A stretch of DNA of 35,446 nt from contig CAMLHP010000004.1 of the NCBI GenBank assembly GCA_946479805.1, forward strand, positions 1 through 35,446, read 5' to 3'. Shown in pieces: positions 7,689 to 16,036 of this stretch. The translations under genes were made by a program, and so were the position numbers. Source of the stretch: an uncultured Gemmatimonadota bacterium. Its GTDB lineage: Bacteria; Gemmatimonadota; Gemmatimonadetes; Gemmatimonadales; GWC2-71-9. The notes beneath the pieces were generated by a model, which worked only from the letters and a program-made list of their open reading frames with translations, ran no database searches and was not told where the DNA came from. The first letter of the stretch is position 1, and each line of letters starts with the position of its first letter.

Positions 7689-7901
7689 ATGCCCTCCCCC
7701 ATCTCCATCACCCGCTGCATCTGCCAGGGCCGGGAGTTCGCGGATCTCCTTCCCCTGGCACGCCAGCACAACTGGGACCTCGCCGCCCTGATGGAACACA
7801 CCGGCTGTGGCGCCCAGTGCGGGCTCTGCCGGCCCTACCTCCGCCGGATGCTCAAGACGGGGAGAACGGAGTTCAACGAGATCATTACTGAGAACGGCTA
7901 G
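7689..7901 (+). CDS. BFD-like [2Fe-2S]-binding mini-protein
   Basis: 71 residues starting at the ATG at 7689 (MPSPISITRCICQGREFAD). The open frame continues far upstream but that part is antisense to vapBC and is rejected. Cysteines are in the order CIC, then 27 residues, then CGAQCGLC, matching the CxC...CxxxCxxC arrangement of BFD-type [2Fe-2S] domains, with the helical part LLPLARQHNWDLAALMEHTG between. Bacterioferritin-associated ferredoxin uses this fold to reduce iron stored in bacterioferritin. Related domains also occur as modules in nitrite reductases and other oxidoreductases. No bacterioferritin is nearby. A degenerate CTCACCGCC/TTACCGCCT repeat (about 7658-7680) precedes it. The role is unknown, but the cluster-binding motif is clear. 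Confidence 0.75.
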   Translation: MPSPISITRCICQGREFADLLPLARQHNWDLAALMEHTGCGAQCGLCRPYLRRMLKTGRTEFNEIITENG

Positions 7902-7946
7902 ACGGCTGCGGGAACACCTGTGCCCGTAGCAGCACCCACAACGACA

Positions 7947-8038
7947 ACAACTGTTCTCCGTGTAACTCCGTGAGCTCCGTGGCTCCGTGGTGAATGCCGT
8001 GCCTTCTCGTCCTTGGTGTCTTCGTGGTTAATACGGAC
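7947..8038 (+). repeat. 'ctccgtgg / ttcgtggtta' intergenic repeat tract, copy 1
   Basis: A run of roughly 9-base units: TCTCCGTGT, AACTCCGTGA, GCTCCGTGG, CTCCGTGGTG. It is followed by a second motif family, TTGGTGTCTTCGTGGTTAAT. The same family recurs at about 18332-18380 and 30400-30452. It fills the gap between the BFD-like gene and the kinase, together with the dispersed element at 8047. Confidence 0.75.
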
Positions 8039-8046
8039 AAGCCCGG

Positions 8047-8066
8047 CCCCTTCGCTGCGCTCAGGG
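8047..8066 (-). repeat. Dispersed CCCTGAGCGCAGCGAAGGGG element, copy 3
   Basis: Identical over 20 bases to copy 2 (6871-6890), with the flank TGACACC nearly the same (TGGCACC in copy 2). It lies about 75 bases upstream of the kinase start, where it could form a hairpin in the leader or mark a promoter boundary. Confidence 0.85.
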
Positions 8067-8141
8067 TGACACCCCGAACCGGCCGCCTAGCCGTCCAGCC
8101 GCCTTGCCGCCATTATTCAGCGCTCCCCACAACGGACCAGC

Positions 8142-11100
8142 ATGGCGGACGATATTCGGTCTCGCATCGAGCGCGCCCTTGCCGACACCCACGACCTCGA
8201 GCGCGAGCTCGGTGGTGGCGGCATGTCCCGCACTTATGTCGCCGTCGAGCGTGCCCTCGGCCGCCGGGTGGTCGTCAAGGTGCTCGCGCCCGAACTCCTC
8301 GCCGGCATCTCGGTTGAACGCTTCCGCCGGGAGGTGCTCCTCGCCGCCAAGCTGCAGCACCCGCACATAGTCCCGGTGCTCGCCACCGGAGAGGTCGATG
8401 GCCTCCCCTGGTTCACCATGCCCTACGTCGAGGGCGAGAGCTTGAGGAAGCGGCTCGCCCAAGGGCCGCTGGACTTTGCCGAGTCGGTCAGCATCCTCCG
8501 CGACGTGGCCCGCGCCCTCGCCTATGCCCATGCCCAGGGCATCGTCCACCGCGACATCAAGCCCGATAACGTGCTCCTCGCCGAGGGGAGCGCCACGGTC
8601 ACCGATTTCGGCATCGCCAAGGCCATCAATGCCGCCCGCACCGGGGGCGCCGGTGCGACCCTCACCCAGGTGGGCACCTCCATTGGCACGCCTGCCTACA
8701 TGTCGCCCGAACAGGCGGCAGGTGACGCCGACGTGGATCATCGCTCCGATCTCTACTCCTTCGGCGCGATGGCCTACGAGATGCTGACGGGGGCACCACC
8801 CTTCCAGGGCACCACGCCCGCACGAGTTGTCGCGGCTCACATGACCGAGCCGGCGCGCGACATCCGCACCGCCCGGGGTGACATCCCCGCCCCGCTGGCC
8901 GATCTGGTCATGGCATGCCTCGCCAAGGACCCGGCCGATCGGCCCCAGGAAGCGCGCGACGCAGTGCGCGTCCTCCAGACCGTCACCACCACCAGCGGAG
9001 ACGCGGCCGCAGTGCCCGCCATCCTGCGCGGCGGCCGCGTGCCCCTCGGCAAGGCGCTCGTCATCTGGGCTGGCGCCACCGCGGCGGTGGCCGTAACCGC
9101 GTGGGCCGCCTCGGATGTGATCGGACTTCCCGACTGGGTCTTCCCCGGCTCGGTGGGCGTGATGATCGCGGGCCTGCCTGCGATCCTGGTGACTGCGTGG
9201 GTCCAGCGCTCGGCTCATCGCGCCTTCGTCGCCACTCCGCAGCGAACGGCAGGTGGCACCTTCGCCGCCGGCCAGGGCACAATGGCGACGCTCGCCCTCA
9301 AGGCGAGTCCCCACGTGTCATGGCGCCGCACCTGGCTGGGCGGCGGCATCGCCGTCGGCGCCTTCGCGCTGCTGGTGCTGGGCTTCATGGTGACCCGCGC
9401 GCTCGGCATCGGCCCGGCCGCGTCGCTCAAGGGCACCGGCGACTTCGGTGACTCGGAAACCCTGGTGGTAGCCGACTTCCGCTCCGAATCCGACAGCGCG
9501 CTGGGCCCCACGGTATCGGAGGCGCTCCGCACCGACCTGGCCCAGTCGACCCAGCTCCGGGTGCTCACTCGCGCCGCGCTGCGGGAGATCCTGGGGCTGA
9601 TGCAGCGCCCCGACGAAAGCAGGGTACCGTTCGACCTGGCCCGTGAGATCGCCACCCGCGAGGGCGCCAAGGCGGTGCTCGACGGGAACATCGTCCGCCT
9701 GGGGCAGAGTTACGTGGTGTCGGCCCGGCTGGTCTCCTCTCGCGATGGTGCCGAGCTCGCCACCTTCCGCGAGACAGCCGCGAACGAGGACCAGCTGATC
9801 ACGGCGCTGGGGGCGATGTCCCGCTCCATCCGGGAGAAGGCCGGCGAGTCGCTCCGAACCATCCGCGCCAGCTCGGCGCTGGAGCGGGTCACCACTCCGT
9901 CGCTGCCGGCGCTCAGGAAGTACGTTGAAGGCTCAGCCATGGCAGACGAGCAGGGCGACGTCGAGCGGGGACTGGCTCTGCTGCAGGAAGCGGTGGAACT
10001 CGACACCGCCTTCGCGATGGCATGGCGCAAGATCGCGGTCCTGCTGGGCAATGAACGCCGCGAACAGGCCCGCGCCAACCGGGCCATCTCCACCGCCTTC
10101 CGGCATCGCGACCGGCTCACCGATCAGGAGCGATTCCTCACCGAGGGCTACTACTACACCCGCGGACCCAGCCCCAACCACGATCGAGCGCTCGAGGCCT
10201 ACTCGGAAGCCATGCGGCTCGACTCGATGAGCACCAGCGCGATAAACAACTCCGCGGTGATCCTGCAGGAACGGAACCAGTACGAGCGGGCCGAGTCGCT
10301 GTACCGCCGCGTGGCCCAGCTGCCGAGGAGTTTTTCGGGTGTATTCAACAACCTGGCGCGGACCCAGGTCCAGCTGGGGCGCCCCCGCGCGGTGATCGAT
10401 TCGGTCGTCGCAGCCGGTGAGGCGCGCTACCCGGACAACATCAACAACTGGGAGACCCGGTTCACCGCCGCGTGGGGCACCGGCGCGCTGGCCGAAGCCG
10501 AGAGCCTGGCGATTGACGCCGCCAGGCGGGCGCGCAGTGAACGCATGGCGTGGACCGGCAACGCAAGTGCCGCTGCCGTGATGGCTATTCAGGGCCGCGT
10601 CCGCGAGGGGACGCGTCATGCGGAGCTTGCGACGGCGGCATCCCTGCGCGCGCGCAATGAACCCTCGACCCGGCTTGCAGCTATACTCGATTCGATGGGA
10701 AACCTCGTGTGGGCAGGACGGGCCGAGCAGCTGCGCGAGCCGATCGAACGGCTGGTGGCGAGTCCGCTGCTCGATTCGGTTCCCGCCGATGAGCAGCCCT
10801 GGGACCGTATCGCTTTCATAGCGTCAGTTGCCAGGTCGCCCGTTGCCGCTCGCGCAGCGCTGGCAGGCTTCAGGCGTGACGGAATGCGGCGGAGCGTGGA
10901 TTCACTGGGAGAGCTGGCAATGTTCCAGGGTGCGGCCGCCATGGCGGATGAGCAATGGGAAACCGCCATACCACTGCTGCGGCTGGCCCACGAGCGATAC
11001 ATGCTGCCACGCCGGAATGGCTGGTCGGCGATGGCCATGGCCTTCGACGGCGCGGGCCGCGCCGACTCGGCGCTGTTCTACTACGACAAGTTCCTTGACT

Positions 11101-11312
11101 CGCGCTCGCCCGACCCCTGGCTCGACGCCTCCTTCCGGGCCCGCTTCCTGGTACGCGCCGGGGAACTCCACGAAGGAAAGGGCGACACCCAGAACGCGCT
11201 GCGCCGGTACCAGGAGTTCCTGGAACTCTGGCGCAACGCGGATCCGGAGTATCAGCCGAGGGTCAAGGAGATCCGGGAGAGAGTGGGGAGGCTGCAGCGG
11301 CAGGTGGGGTAG
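8142..11312 (+). CDS. Membrane Ser/Thr protein kinase with C-terminal TPR region
   Basis: 1056 residues. The N-terminal PknB-type kinase (about 19-285) is complete: Gly loop GGGGMSRTYVAV (24-35), Lys46 in VVVKVL, catalytic HRDIKPDN (His136/Asp138), DFG at 155, and an activation segment ending GTPAYMSPEQ. Next come hydrophobic spans near 303-325, 331-352 and 397-420. A region like the curli/FlgO-type domain follows (TLVVADFRSESDSALG, then VLDGNIVRLGQSYVVSARLV). From about residue 590 to the end are tetratricopeptide-type helical repeats (LLQEAVELDTAFAMAWRKIA, RALEAYSEAMRLDSMSTSAI). The kinase is cytoplasmic; with three predicted spans the TPR part could be on the far side. This architecture senses or scaffolds rather than metabolises, and its partner is unknown. 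The histidine kinase follows 11 bases later, suggesting one transcript. Confidence 0.92.
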   Translation: MADDIRSRIERALADTHDLERELGGGGMSRTYVAVERALGRRVVVKVLAPELLAGISVERFRREVLLAAKLQHPHIVPVLATGEVDGLPWFTMPYVEGESLRKRLAQGPLDFAESVSILRDVARALAYAHAQGIVHRDIKPDNVLLAEGSATVTDFGIAKAINAARTGGAGATLTQVGTSIGTPAYMSPEQAAGDADVDHRSDLYSFGAMAYEMLTGAPPFQGTTPARVVAAHMTEPARDIRTARGDIPAPLADLVMACLAKDPADRPQEARDAVRVLQTVTTTSGDAAAVPAILRGGRVPLGKALVIWAGATAAVAVTAWAASDVIGLPDWVFPGSVGVMIAGLPAILVTAWVQRSAHRAFVATPQRTAGGTFAAGQGTMATLALKASPHVSWRRTWLGGGIAVGAFALLVLGFMVTRALGIGPAASLKGTGDFGDSETLVVADFRSESDSALGPTVSEALRTDLAQSTQLRVLTRAALREILGLMQRPDESRVPFDLAREIATREGAKAVLDGNIVRLGQSYVVSARLVSSRDGAELATFRETAANEDQLITALGAMSRSIREKAGESLRTIRASSALERVTTPSLPALRKYVEGSAMADEQGDVERGLALLQEAVELDTAFAMAWRKIAVLLGNERREQARANRAISTAFRHRDRLTDQERFLTEGYYYTRGPSPNHDRALEAYSEAMRLDSMSTSAINNSAVILQERNQYERAESLYRRVAQLPRSFSGVFNNLARTQVQLGRPRAVIDSVVAAGEARYPDNINNWETRFTAAWGTGALAEAESLAIDAARRARSERMAWTGNASAAAVMAIQGRVREGTRHAELATAASLRARNEPSTRLAAILDSMGNLVWAGRAEQLREPIERLVASPLLDSVPADEQPWDRIAFIASVARSPVAARAALAGFRRDGMRRSVDSLGELAMFQGAAAMADEQWETAIPLLRLAHERYMLPRRNGWSAMAMAFDGAGRADSALFYYDKFLDSRSPDPWLDASFRARFLVRAGELHEGKGDTQNALRRYQEFLELWRNADPEYQPRVKEIRERVGRLQRQVG

Positions 11313-11323
11313 ATTCCGGCTTC

Positions 11324-12868
11324 ATGCTTTCACGCCTGTACACGACCCGGCCCCTCGCCGGCTTCACGGTTGTGGTGTGGCTCGCCGCGCTCTGGGCCAT
11401 GTTCGACGCGCGCCCGGGGATCTCCCTGCTCTTTGCTGCCGCCGCCATAGCGATCACCGTGCTCGCGCTCCGCCGAGGGCGTCACCTCGCCCAGCGCCAG
11501 CAGGACAAGCTCCGCTCGGCGCTCGCCTCGGCCGATACCCGGAACCGCGAGCTCGAACGCTTCCGCCACCTGGCCCAGAGTCTCCTCTCGGGCACCAGTC
11601 TCGCCGAACTGCAGGATGAAGTCGCCCTGGCCGCTGCCGATCTGCTCCAGGCCGCCAGCAGCGGTGTGAGCATTGTGGTGGAAGAAGGCAGGTTTCTCCG
11701 GGTGGTGGCCGCCACCGGCGGGCTGGCCAACACTCGCGGCATGCTGCTCCCGGCCGAGCAGTCGCTGCTGGGCTGGGCAGTGCTGCACGGCGAACCGCTG
11801 CTGGTGGACGACGTCGACGCCGACCCCCGATCCTACAAGGACGCACACCTCGATACCCGGCTTCAGACCGCCGCCGTAGCGCCCCTCCGCGCCTCGGGCG
11901 TGGTAGTTGGCACCGTCGCCGCCTACAACCGGAGCGACGGCCAGCCCTTCACGCCCCACGACCTCCAGCTGCTCCAGGCCCTGGGCGACATGGTAGTCAT
12001 GGCGCTCGACCGCGCCGCCGGCCTCGAGGCCAGCCGCCAGAACGAAGCCGCTCTCGCGCTCAAGAACCGCGAGTTGGTGCGCGCCACCCAGCTCAAGAGC
12101 GAGTTCCTCGCCAATACCAGCCACGAACTCCGCACCCCGCTCAACTCCATCATCGGCTTCAGCGACCTCCTGCTCACCGACCAGACCGGCACCCTCAATG
12201 ATGTACAGCGCGATTTCGTGGAGTCGGTGCTCAGGAACGGCCGGCACCTGCTGGGCCTCATCAACTCGGTGCTCGACCTCGCCAAGATAGAGGCGGGCAG
12301 GATGTCGCTGACGCTGGGCGAGACCGACATTCGCGAGGCTGTTATCGCTGCAGTCAACGACACCGCCAGCCTCCGCGCCGCCAAGCGCCAGGAATGCAAG
12401 GTGGATGTCGAGGCTGAAGCCGACATGCGGATCACCGCCGACGGCGTGCGGGTGCGGCAGGTTCTCTTCAACCTGCTCTCCAACGCCTCCAAGTTCACCC
12501 CGGAACAGGGCGCCATCTCGGTGCACGCTGTGCGCACCCGGGCGCCCTTCCCGGTGCCGTCGGAACGCGCGGGAGACGAGGAGAGCTTCGTTTCGCGCGA
12601 CGCGGTCTGGATATCGGTGGTGGATACCGGCATCGGAATAGACCCCGAAGACCATGACCGGCTGTTCCAGGAGTTCAGCCAGCTGGACAGCGCCGCCAGC
12701 AGGCAGGAGCAGGGCACCGGACTGGGGCTCGCCCTCTGCCGCAGCTTCGTCGAGCTCCACGGCGGCACCATCGGGCTCGATTCCATCCCGGGGCGCGGGT
12801 CGTCGTTCTGGTTCCTGCTGCCGGTGGCAGGCCCGATCCGCCGCAGCACGCTATTATCAGAGCCATGA
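11324..12868 (+). CDS. GAF-domain sensor histidine kinase
   Basis: 514 residues. Two membrane spans at the N-terminus (about 12-28 and 33-50, GFTVVVWLAALWAMF and LLFAAAAIAITVLAL) leave almost no periplasmic loop, so input is probably cytoplasmic or membrane-based. A short coiled coil leads to a GAF domain (about 75-235; SSGVSIVVEEGRFLRVVAA, GVVVGTVAAYNRSDG). Then HisKA with phospho-acceptor His267 in SHELRTPLNSIIGFSDLL, and HATPase_c with N-box VLFNLLSNASKFTPEQ, G1 DTGIGI and G2 GTGLGLALC. All catalytic motifs are intact. No response regulator is adjacent. Its stop overlaps the next gene by ATGA, tying it to the small secreted protein and the TonB receptor. Confidence 0.94.
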   Translation: MLSRLYTTRPLAGFTVVVWLAALWAMFDARPGISLLFAAAAIAITVLALRRGRHLAQRQQDKLRSALASADTRNRELERFRHLAQSLLSGTSLAELQDEVALAAADLLQAASSGVSIVVEEGRFLRVVAATGGLANTRGMLLPAEQSLLGWAVLHGEPLLVDDVDADPRSYKDAHLDTRLQTAAVAPLRASGVVVGTVAAYNRSDGQPFTPHDLQLLQALGDMVVMALDRAAGLEASRQNEAALALKNRELVRATQLKSEFLANTSHELRTPLNSIIGFSDLLLTDQTGTLNDVQRDFVESVLRNGRHLLGLINSVLDLAKIEAGRMSLTLGETDIREAVIAAVNDTASLRAAKRQECKVDVEAEADMRITADGVRVRQVLFNLLSNASKFTPEQGAISVHAVRTRAPFPVPSERAGDEESFVSRDAVWISVVDTGIGIDPEDHDRLFQEFSQLDSAASRQEQGTGLGLALCRSFVELHGGTIGLDSIPGRGSSFWFLLPVAGPIRRSTLLSEP

Positions 12869-13212
12869 TCCGGACCTGGTCCTCCCGGCTGGGCGCTGTT
12901 GCCCTCGCGCTGCTGATCCTCGGCGGCGGCAGTGGCCTGCCGGTACTCGACGCGCTGCTGCACCACCTGCGCGTCGGCAAGGCAGTCGCGGAGAGTCAGC
13001 TGCTGGATCCCAGTACCAGCGCCGCCCACGCCGAGCGCTGCACGCTCGGAACTGCCCTGCCGGCACTGGTGGTCTCCACCGGCAGCTCCGCGATCGGCCT
13101 CGCCACAACAGCGCCGGCTGCGGCCGCCGCAGTGCGGCCGGTCGATCGCGTCTCCACTCACTTCCAATCCTGCGACGCCCGTCCCCGGGCACCCCCGGTT
13201 ACTCCCGTCTGA
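12865..13212 (+). CDS. Small secreted His/Cys protein, unrecognised family
   Basis: 115 residues, not recognised. The N-terminus looks like a Sec signal (MIRTWSSRLGAVALALLILG followed by a Gly/Ser-rich stretch). The mature part has a His-His pair (LLHHLRVG), then AAHAERCTLG with His and Cys, a low-complexity Ala-rich stretch (TTAPAAAAAVRP), and a final SCDARPRAPP. The ATG overlaps the histidine kinase TGA (ATGA), so it is translationally coupled. The TonB receptor starts 77 bases downstream. His/Cys spacing in a secreted protein next to a TonB receptor hints at metal binding, but this is inference. The Ala/Pro-rich tail could also mean rapid divergence. Confidence 0.65.
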   Translation: MIRTWSSRLGAVALALLILGGGSGLPVLDALLHHLRVGKAVAESQLLDPSTSAAHAERCTLGTALPALVVSTGSSAIGLATTAPAAAAAVRPVDRVSTHFQSCDARPRAPPVTPV

Positions 13213-13237
13213 CCTGATCGCCAGATCGCTGTTCTTG

Positions 13238-13263
13238 ATGTGCCCTCCCGTCAGGGGGCGCAT
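13238..13263 (+). promoter_or_regulatory. Leader hairpin in front of the TonB receptor gene
   Basis: A 10-base-pair stem (13238-13247 with 13254-13263; ATGTGCCCTC pairing GGGGGCGCAT, two G-T pairs) closes a 6-base loop. It sits 27 bases before the receptor start, upstream of the GGAG ribosome-binding site (13279-13282). No T-tract follows, so it is more likely an operator or an mRNA structure than a terminator. Confidence 0.45.
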
Positions 13264-13289
13264 CGATCAAACCGACGTGGAGTCCCAAA

Positions 13290-15494
13290 ATGCTGAATCT
13301 GATCATGGCGCTGGCCCTCGCGGCAGCGCCCGCCCCGGCCGCACCGTCCATTGCCGCCATTTCAGGGGTCGTCACTGACACCGCTGGTGCGCCACTCGCC
13401 GAGGTGCGGGTCACCATCGTCGAGGCCAACCGGTCCATCCGCACCGACGCCGAAGGTCGTTTCGCGTTCCATCAGCTGGCCAGTGGCACATATGGACTTT
13501 CGTTTGCCCGTATCGGCTACGCGCCACAGGTGCTGCGGATCAGGCTGGGGGACACCGACGCCGAGCTCACGGTGAAGATGGTGCCATCGCTGGTGGAACT
13601 GCCGCCCATCCAGGTCACTTCCTCGCCACTCGCCAGCAACCTGCTGGACGCACCACAGCCCACTTCGGTGGTGTCGGCGGAGGACCTCTCATCAGTAGCC
13701 GCGCCCTCGCTGGGCGAGACAGTAAACGTGCTGCCGGGAGTGCGGAACTACAGCACCGGGATTGGCATTGGAAAGCCGGTCATCCGGGGGCTCACGTCCA
13801 ATCGGGTGCTGGTTCTTGCCGATGGCCAGCGGCTCGAGAGCCAGCAGTGGGGTGATGAACACGGGCCCAACGTCGAGACCGCCGATGCCGCGCGCATCGA
13901 GGTGATCCGCGGCCCTGCCAGCGTGCTCTATGGCTCCGACGCGCTGGGCGGCGTCATAAACGTGATCGACCGAGACCTGCCTGACGCGATCGGCATTCCT
14001 GCGTTCGTGCGGGGAAGAATCCAGTCGGCCTATCACACCGGCACCAGCATGCCCGAGGGCACGGTGGCAGTCGAGGGCGCCAGCGGTGGCCTCGGTTTTC
14101 GCGGCTCGGTGACCGGCAGAAAGAGCGGCGACCTGCGGACTCCCGATGGACCACTCGCCAACAGCGCCGCCGAGACCCTCGGAGGCGATGCATCGATGGG
14201 GCTCCGCGGCCTATGGGGCGCGGCTCACCTTACTTACGCCCGCCGGGGCGAGCGGCTGGAAGTGCATGAGGATCCGGCCGAAGAGCCGGGTGCGACTCCT
14301 TTCCAGAAGGTCACCGACGACCGTCTTCACCTCGAGCTGGGACTCCCAGCCGGCCCTTCGCACCTCGACATCGACGCCGGCTTCGAGCGCAATCACCGCC
14401 GGGAGTTCGAATCCGCGACGGAACCCGGCGAAGCGCTGTCCTTGACGGCGAAGACCTGGACCTCCGACGTGCGGCTCCATCACACGGCCTTCGGTCCGGT
14501 GGAAGGCATCCTGGGATTGAGCGGTGAGTTGTCGTCGCTGGCAATAGGAGGCGAGGAGGTACTGGTACCGGCGCACAGAACCTCAAGCGCTGGACTGTAC
14601 GGGTCGGAACAGGCGTCGTTCGGGAGGTTTGACCTGTCTGCCGGCGCTCGCATCGACCTGCGGCGGCTGAGCGTTGACCAGAACGCCGAGCTGGGAGTGG
14701 CGAAGCAGGCTCGCAACTACAGCTCATTCAGCGGCAGCGTCGGGGTGCTGTACCACACTTCGGCCTCGACCGCCGTGGTGCTGAACGTGGGACGCGGATT
14801 CAGGGCACCGTCGGCGTATGAGCTCTTCGCCAACGGGGTGCACGAGGGCACGGTTCGCTACGAGCGGGGCGACCCGACGCTCGGGACCGAGACCTCGCTC
14901 AACACAGACCTCGCATTCCGGGTGCAGTCCAACCGGGTCCGCGCCGAGGTGGGCGGCTTCGTGAACCTGGTGGACAACTTCATCTACCCCGATCCATCAG
15001 GCATCATCGATCCCGAATCAGGCTTCGCCATCCACGACTTCCGCCAGGCCGACGCCCGGCTGGTGGGCATCGAGGCGGTCGCCGAGTATCACCCTGTGTC
15101 ACTCATTCACCTTCGCGCCACAGCCGACTGGGTGCGGGGCCAGAACCTCGAGCTGGACCAGCCGCTGCCGTTTGTTCCACCGCTCAGGGTGACTTACGGC
15201 GCAGGCGTGGAAGTGGACCAGCTGGGGCCGCTGCTCAGTCCCCACCTCTCGCTTCAGGGCGAGACCAACTCCCGGCAGGATCGGCTCGATCCCGGAGACA
15301 TCGCGCCGGAGGGGTACACTCTCGCGCACCTGGGGGGCGGATTCAACTTCGCAGCGGGAGCGCAGGCCTTCTCGGTGGACCTGCAGGTGCGCAACCTGCT
15401 CAATGCCAGGTACGCAAGCTTCCTGAGCCGCTACAAGGCGTATGCTCTGGATGGGGGAAGGAACTTCATTCTTCGGGTAGGCACCTCGTTCTGA
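13290..15494 (+). CDS. TonB-dependent outer-membrane receptor
   Basis: 734 residues. After a signal peptide (MLNLIMALALAAAPAPAAP) comes a carboxypeptidase-regulatory-like N-terminal domain (about 22-100; ISGVVTDTAGAPLAEVRVTI, with FARIGYAPQ). The plug domain (about 105-230) contains KPVIRGLTSNRVLVLADG, the motif QQWGDEHGPNVET, and VIRGPASVLYGSDALGGVIN. The beta barrel (about 240-734) includes NVGRGFRAPSAYELFANGVH, a standard receptor signature, and ends LRVGTSF with the terminal aromatic needed for barrel insertion. Such receptors import metal chelates or small organics using TonB energy. Substrate is not certain; the GDEHGP plug motif and the His-rich neighbours make a metal ligand plausible. 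A GGAG site precedes the ATG. Confidence 0.94.
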   Translation: MLNLIMALALAAAPAPAAPSIAAISGVVTDTAGAPLAEVRVTIVEANRSIRTDAEGRFAFHQLASGTYGLSFARIGYAPQVLRIRLGDTDAELTVKMVPSLVELPPIQVTSSPLASNLLDAPQPTSVVSAEDLSSVAAPSLGETVNVLPGVRNYSTGIGIGKPVIRGLTSNRVLVLADGQRLESQQWGDEHGPNVETADAARIEVIRGPASVLYGSDALGGVINVIDRDLPDAIGIPAFVRGRIQSAYHTGTSMPEGTVAVEGASGGLGFRGSVTGRKSGDLRTPDGPLANSAAETLGGDASMGLRGLWGAAHLTYARRGERLEVHEDPAEEPGATPFQKVTDDRLHLELGLPAGPSHLDIDAGFERNHRREFESATEPGEALSLTAKTWTSDVRLHHTAFGPVEGILGLSGELSSLAIGGEEVLVPAHRTSSAGLYGSEQASFGRFDLSAGARIDLRRLSVDQNAELGVAKQARNYSSFSGSVGVLYHTSASTAVVLNVGRGFRAPSAYELFANGVHEGTVRYERGDPTLGTETSLNTDLAFRVQSNRVRAEVGGFVNLVDNFIYPDPSGIIDPESGFAIHDFRQADARLVGIEAVAEYHPVSLIHLRATADWVRGQNLELDQPLPFVPPLRVTYGAGVEVDQLGPLLSPHLSLQGETNSRQDRLDPGDIAPEGYTLAHLGGGFNFAAGAQAFSVDLQVRNLLNARYASFLSRYKAYALDGGRNFILRVGTSF

Positions 15495-15501
15495 GGTGCC
15501 T
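15479..15501. terminator. Bidirectional hairpin terminator at convergent ends
   Basis: A perfect 9-base-pair stem AGGCACCTC (15479-15487) / GAGGTGCCT (15493-15501) with loop GTTCT. The receptor's TGA stop (15492-15494) is inside the structure, and the convergent lipoprotein gene ends at 15507. It can serve both strands. Confidence 0.8.
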
Positions 15502-15506
15502 CCTCG

Positions 15507-16001
15507 TCACTGCACCGGGATCTCGTCGCGTTCGGTCCAGCTGTGCGGCTCGCGCTGGATGAACAACCGGTATGGTCCGGCGTCGTAGTGTTTTTCCGAC
15601 TTGTGCCACAGGCCGATCCAGGTCTCCACCAGCTGGCCCGGGGCCACCCAGTAGAACGACCCTTCGAAACCTCGCAGGGGCGTGTATACCACCCGCTCGG
15701 GGAACAACGCGCCTTCGGCGTCTCCGGTCACGCGGAGCTCGTAATCGGCCTCGGTCACTGCAGTGTGGGCCACGGCGCCGGCATTCTGGAACGTGGTCTT
15801 CAGGATGAAGCCGCCCTTCCCCACGGTCACCAGGGTATCCCGAAAGCCGTCGGAATCGGTGGCCCGGGCCCGGATGTCACCGATCCGCGCGATCAAGGCA
15901 AACTCGCCGCGGTTGGGCTCCGACGGCGGAGTTGGTGCATCGGTGGGCAACTCGGAACAGCCAGCAAGCAGGAGCGCCGGGACCACAAGCATGCTGCGCA
16001 T
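15507..16001 (-). CDS. HX4H lipoprotein A (unrecognised family)
   Basis: 164 residues with a lipoprotein signal (MRSMLVVPALLLAGC, lipidated Cys15) and a short Pro-rich linker. The rest looks all-beta. It is a paralog of the next gene upstream: both have a T-x-(I/V)-T-x-(A/T)-D-(Y/F)-E-(L/V)-R-V strand (here TAVTEADYELRV) and a C-terminal block with an HX4H motif then GPY (here LWHKSEKHYDAGPYRLFIQR). I do not recognise the family. Lipidation places it at the outer or inner membrane facing the periplasm or surface. The convergent TonB receptor suggests a shared job; the two His residues could bind metal. It lies 35 bases after lipoprotein B on the same strand, so probably one transcript. Confidence 0.8.
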   Translation of the reverse strand: MRSMLVVPALLLAGCSELPTDAPTPPSEPNRGEFALIARIGDIRARATDSDGFRDTLVTVGKGGFILKTTFQNAGAVAHTAVTEADYELRVTGDAEGALFPERVVYTPLRGFEGSFYWVAPGQLVETWIGLWHKSEKHYDAGPYRLFIQREPHSWTERDEIPVQ

Positions 16002-16036
16002 TGAACGCCTCCTTCCGCAACGGCGGCCAGCTGCCG

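Noticed and set aside
5305..8141. Complete insertion sequence or integron in the patchwork region
   Set aside because: No transposase or integrase frame and no clean terminal inverted repeats with target duplication.
8061..9314. 417-residue open frame antisense to the kinase
   Set aside because: Lies opposite conserved kinase motifs and has Gly/His-rich shadow composition.
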